Source: Mactra quadrangularis (taxonomy: Eukaryota > Mollusca > Bivalvia > Venerida > Mactridae). From it: a DNA stretch of 64,000 nt. The stretch is taken from the NCBI GenBank assembly GCA_025267735.1, contig CM046295.1:17133592-17197591 (forward strand), in the 5' to 3' direction. The first letter of the stretch is position 1. Each line of letters starts with the position of its first letter. Below the pieces are notes generated by a model. It ran no database searches and had not been told where the DNA came from. It saw only the letters and a list, made by a program, of their open reading frames with translations. A program made the translations under genes and the position numbers. Below are positions 61,204-64,000 of this stretch, in pieces.

Positions 61204-62116
61204 TGTCTTATAAAACTGATACTTTACAATACATATACATATACATCGTTGTATTTAACCATAATTCGCACGCATGATATATCTTCAATAGGTATCTCTA
61301 TATATAGCACTACAATAATGTATAATGTAAAATACCGAATAGTTGGTATATATTAGAAATATTAAACTAACGCTAGGAAGTATTGACTGAAAAAAATAAA
61401 AACTTAACAAAAGGAGTGTAGTCCATTTTATGCATTCGAAACTGATTTATATGTTGATATTAAGGAGTTTTCATTATATTTTACGAAAAATTTACAACGT
61501 TAAATTGGCCTTATCTTAGATGAATATAATGCTACAAAAAGAACACAGAATCAGTATGAAATAAACAAACTATGCGTCAATTGTGAAAAAAATTATCTTC
61601 TGAGCTCAGAAAATGACATAAACTTCTCTTAAAACATGTTTTAGCTAAAGAAACAATTTTACTGCAGAATGAAATTTTTCCTCAATTCACCACTTTAAAC
61701 TAGCTGTTGAAATCCAATTTGTATCTGGCAAAAAAACTATTGTAACTATATACATCTCCCAAATCTTCCGGGTTAAACAAATGAATCACATTTCAAAATA
61801 TCTGGGCTAAGCTTTGCATTATATAAACAAATTTCATTATTCGTCGAAGATTAACATGTAAAGTCAACGTAATTGATTTAGAGACGGATTTCGTTATTAA
61901 GGTGAGTTATTATTAGTTTATTTATGAAACAAAACAGTTTCAAATACCAAATGAGACAAATATATGTGTACCGCTCTAAATTTAACTTAAAGTTTACGTA
62001 CATCAAAATTAAAACTGAAACATAAAATAACCAAACTTTTGACAATTGGCTTTTAACGTCTTAATGTATGAGCACAAATGTTCGTAAATTTGTGTTCCAC
62101 GTTTATAGTAATCTAA
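61204..62116 (+). repeat. Segmental duplication partner of 26366-27283
   Basis: Same order as 26366-27283, with the empty Harbinger target at 61696-61698. No gene seen. Confidence 0.82.
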
Positions 62117-62407
62117 CCCGGGTCAACTGCGCAGATGATAGCGCGCCGGGATTTGGAATCTCGTGCCCGAAGTGGGTGCGGGTTCGAAACCCACCAGAGG
62201 AGGTTATACCCTTCCATTAAAATTTGACAATAATGTCGATTTTCCTCCATTGATTAGATAATATGGAGAAGTTTCCGGCCTTGTGGAAGGGTAGGTGAGT
62301 ACTGGTTATAGACAAGGGTCCAGGGAAGCTAGGTTAGGTGCGCCGGACGCCGTAAAATGACATAAAAGTTTGTTGACACTGCGTTAAATCCAGTAACAAA
62401 ATATATA
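62117..62407 (+). mobile_element. SINE (GGGTCGATAGCGCAG family) before the minisatellite
   Basis: Homologous insertion to 27284-27564 with shared flanks (TAATCTAACCCGGG and AATCTACAACTGCCTCCTTC). Confidence 0.82.
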
Positions 62408-62441
62408 AAATAATCTACAACTGCCTCCTTCTTTGCTTCTT

Positions 62442-64000
62442 GCTGAGGGAGGTATTTGTCGTACTTTTTGTTGATTGAGGTATGTGTTGTATATTTTGTT
62501 GAAGGAGGTATGTGTTGTACTTTTTGTTGAAGGAGGACTGTGTTGTACTTCTTGTTGAAGGGGATATATGTTGTCCTTTTTTTGAGGGAGATAGGTGTTG
62601 TACTTTTTGTTGAGGTAGGTATGTGTTGTACTTTTTGTTGAAGGAGGTATGTGTTGAACTTTTTGTTGAGGAAGATATTTGTTGTACTTTTTGTTGAAGG
62701 AAGACTGTGTTGTACTTTTTGTTGAAGAAGGTCTGTGTTGTACTTTTTGTTGAGGGAGATATGTGCTGTACTTTTTTTTGAAGGAGGTATGTGTTGTACT
62801 TCTTGTTGAAGGATGTATGTGTTGTATATTTTGCTAAAGGAGTAATATGTTGTACTTTTTGTTAAAGGAGGTATATGTTGTACTTTTTGTTAAAGGAGGT
62901 ATGTGTTGTCCTTTTTGTTGAGGGATGTATGTGTTGTAATTTTTGTTGAAGGAGGTATGTGTTGTACTTTTTGTTCAAGGAGGTATGTGTTGTACTTTTG
63001 TTGAAGGAGATATGTGTTGTACTTTATGTTGAAGAATGTATGTGTTCTACTTTTTGTTGAAGGAGGTATGTGTTGTACTTTTTGTTGAAGGAGGTATGTG
63101 TTTCACTTTTTGTTGAAGGAGGTATGTGTTGTACTTTTTGTTGAAGGAGGTATGTGTTTCACTTTTTGTTGAAGGAGGTATGTGTTTTACTTTTTTTTGA
63201 GGGAGGGGTGTGTTGTACTTTTTGTCGAAGGAGGTATGTGTTGTTTTTTTTGTTGAGGGAGGTATGTGTTGTACTTTTTGTTGAGGGGTGTATGTGTTGT
63301 AATTTTTGTTGAAGGAGGTATGTGTTGTACTTTTTGTTCAAGGAGGTATGTTTTGTACGTTTTGTTTAAGGAGATATGTTTTGTACTTTTTGTTGAAGGA
63401 GGTATGTGAATTTTTTTTGTTGAAGGGAGTATGTGTTGTACTTTTTGTTGAAGGAGAAATTTGTTGTACTTTTTGTTAAATGAGGTGTGTGTGGTACTTT
63501 TTATTGAAGAAGGTATGTGTTGTAATTTTTGTTGAAGGAGGTATGTGTTGTACTTTTTGTTGAAGGAGGTATATGTCGTACTATATGTTGAAGGAGGTAT
63601 GTGTTGTACCTTTTGTTGAGAGAATTGTGTGTTGTACTTTTTGTTGAGGGAAGTATGTGTTGTACTTTTTGTTGAAGGAGGTATGTGTTGTACTTTTTGT
63701 TGACAGTGGTATGTGTTGTACTTTTTGTTGAAAGAGGTTTGTGTTGTACTTTTTTTGAAGGAGGTATGTGTTGTACTTTTTGTTGAAGGAGGTATGTGTT
63801 GTACTTTATGTTGAAGGAGGTATGTGTTGTACTTTTTGTTGAAGGATGTATATGTTGTACTTTGTGTTGAGAGAATTATGTGTTGTACTTTTTGTCGAGG
63901 GAAGTATGTGTTGCACTTGTTGTTTAAAGAGGTATGTGTTGTACTTTTTGTTGAAGGAGGTATGTGTTGTACTTTTTGTTGAGAGAATTATGTGGTGTAC
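62442..64000 (+). repeat. 28-bp minisatellite, about 55 units, runs off the window
   Basis: The unit is TTGAAGGAGGTATGTGTTGT then ACTTTTTG. Units vary by point changes and one-base length shifts, and some subtypes (GAGAGAATTATGTG; TTCAAGGAGG) recur at intervals, suggesting higher-order duplication. Open frames in it are artefacts of a repeat with few stops. Confidence 0.95.

Noticed and set aside
63159..63341. Minus-strand 60-codon repeat protein in the minisatellite
   Set aside because: It is the translation of the 28-bp repeat, interrupted elsewhere; no gene signals.

Overview
The window is AT-rich animal nuclear DNA. Its genes are split by many GT-AG introns, and much of the rest is tRNA-derived SINEs, short inverted-repeat (MITE-like) elements, satellites and segmental duplications. 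The gene family (EGF-repeat receptor tyrosine phosphatases in a tandem array) and the repeat style suggest a marine invertebrate, most likely a bivalve mollusc. That is an inference; no species marker is visible.

The genes are a tandem array of receptor-type protein tyrosine phosphatases (RPTPs), all on the + strand. Gene A (157-7134) is the 3' half of one gene: 13 exons covering most of D1, all of D2 and the stop. Its upstream exons lie outside the window. Gene B (32998-48030) is complete: 19 exons that join in frame into 1190 codons plus a stop. It encodes a signal peptide, about a dozen cysteine-rich EGF-like repeats in one 1446-bp exon, one transmembrane helix, a juxtamembrane segment, an intact D1 phosphatase domain (WPD and [10 protein letters not shown]) and a degenerate D2 domain (WKN, HCLTGGKKCG). 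An orphan copy of the signal-peptide exon is at 25903-25951. A third, broken relic (pseudogene C, about 56380-56982) keeps an exon-5-like piece with an in-frame stop, fused almost directly to a last-exon-like piece.

Segmental duplication explains most of the layout. 1-14532 is nearly identical to 40307-55395 (gene 3' half plus about 7 kb of 3' flank). 15066-17343 matches 58690-61203. 26100-27576 matches 60960-62416. 25490-26090 matches 32600-33170 (SINE, exon 1 and start of intron 1). A 3.7-kb inverted-repeat element occurs twice (17359-21117 and 28842-32583). The window ends in a 28-bp minisatellite (62442-64000).

Working model: gene B makes a cell-surface receptor whose EGF-repeat ectodomain resembles MEGF/SREC/Draper-type scavenger receptors. 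It is coupled to one active phosphatase domain (D1) and one probable pseudophosphatase domain (D2). The array is growing, recombining and decaying through repeat-mediated rearrangement. Coordinates come from reading splice sites by eye; percent identities are estimates.
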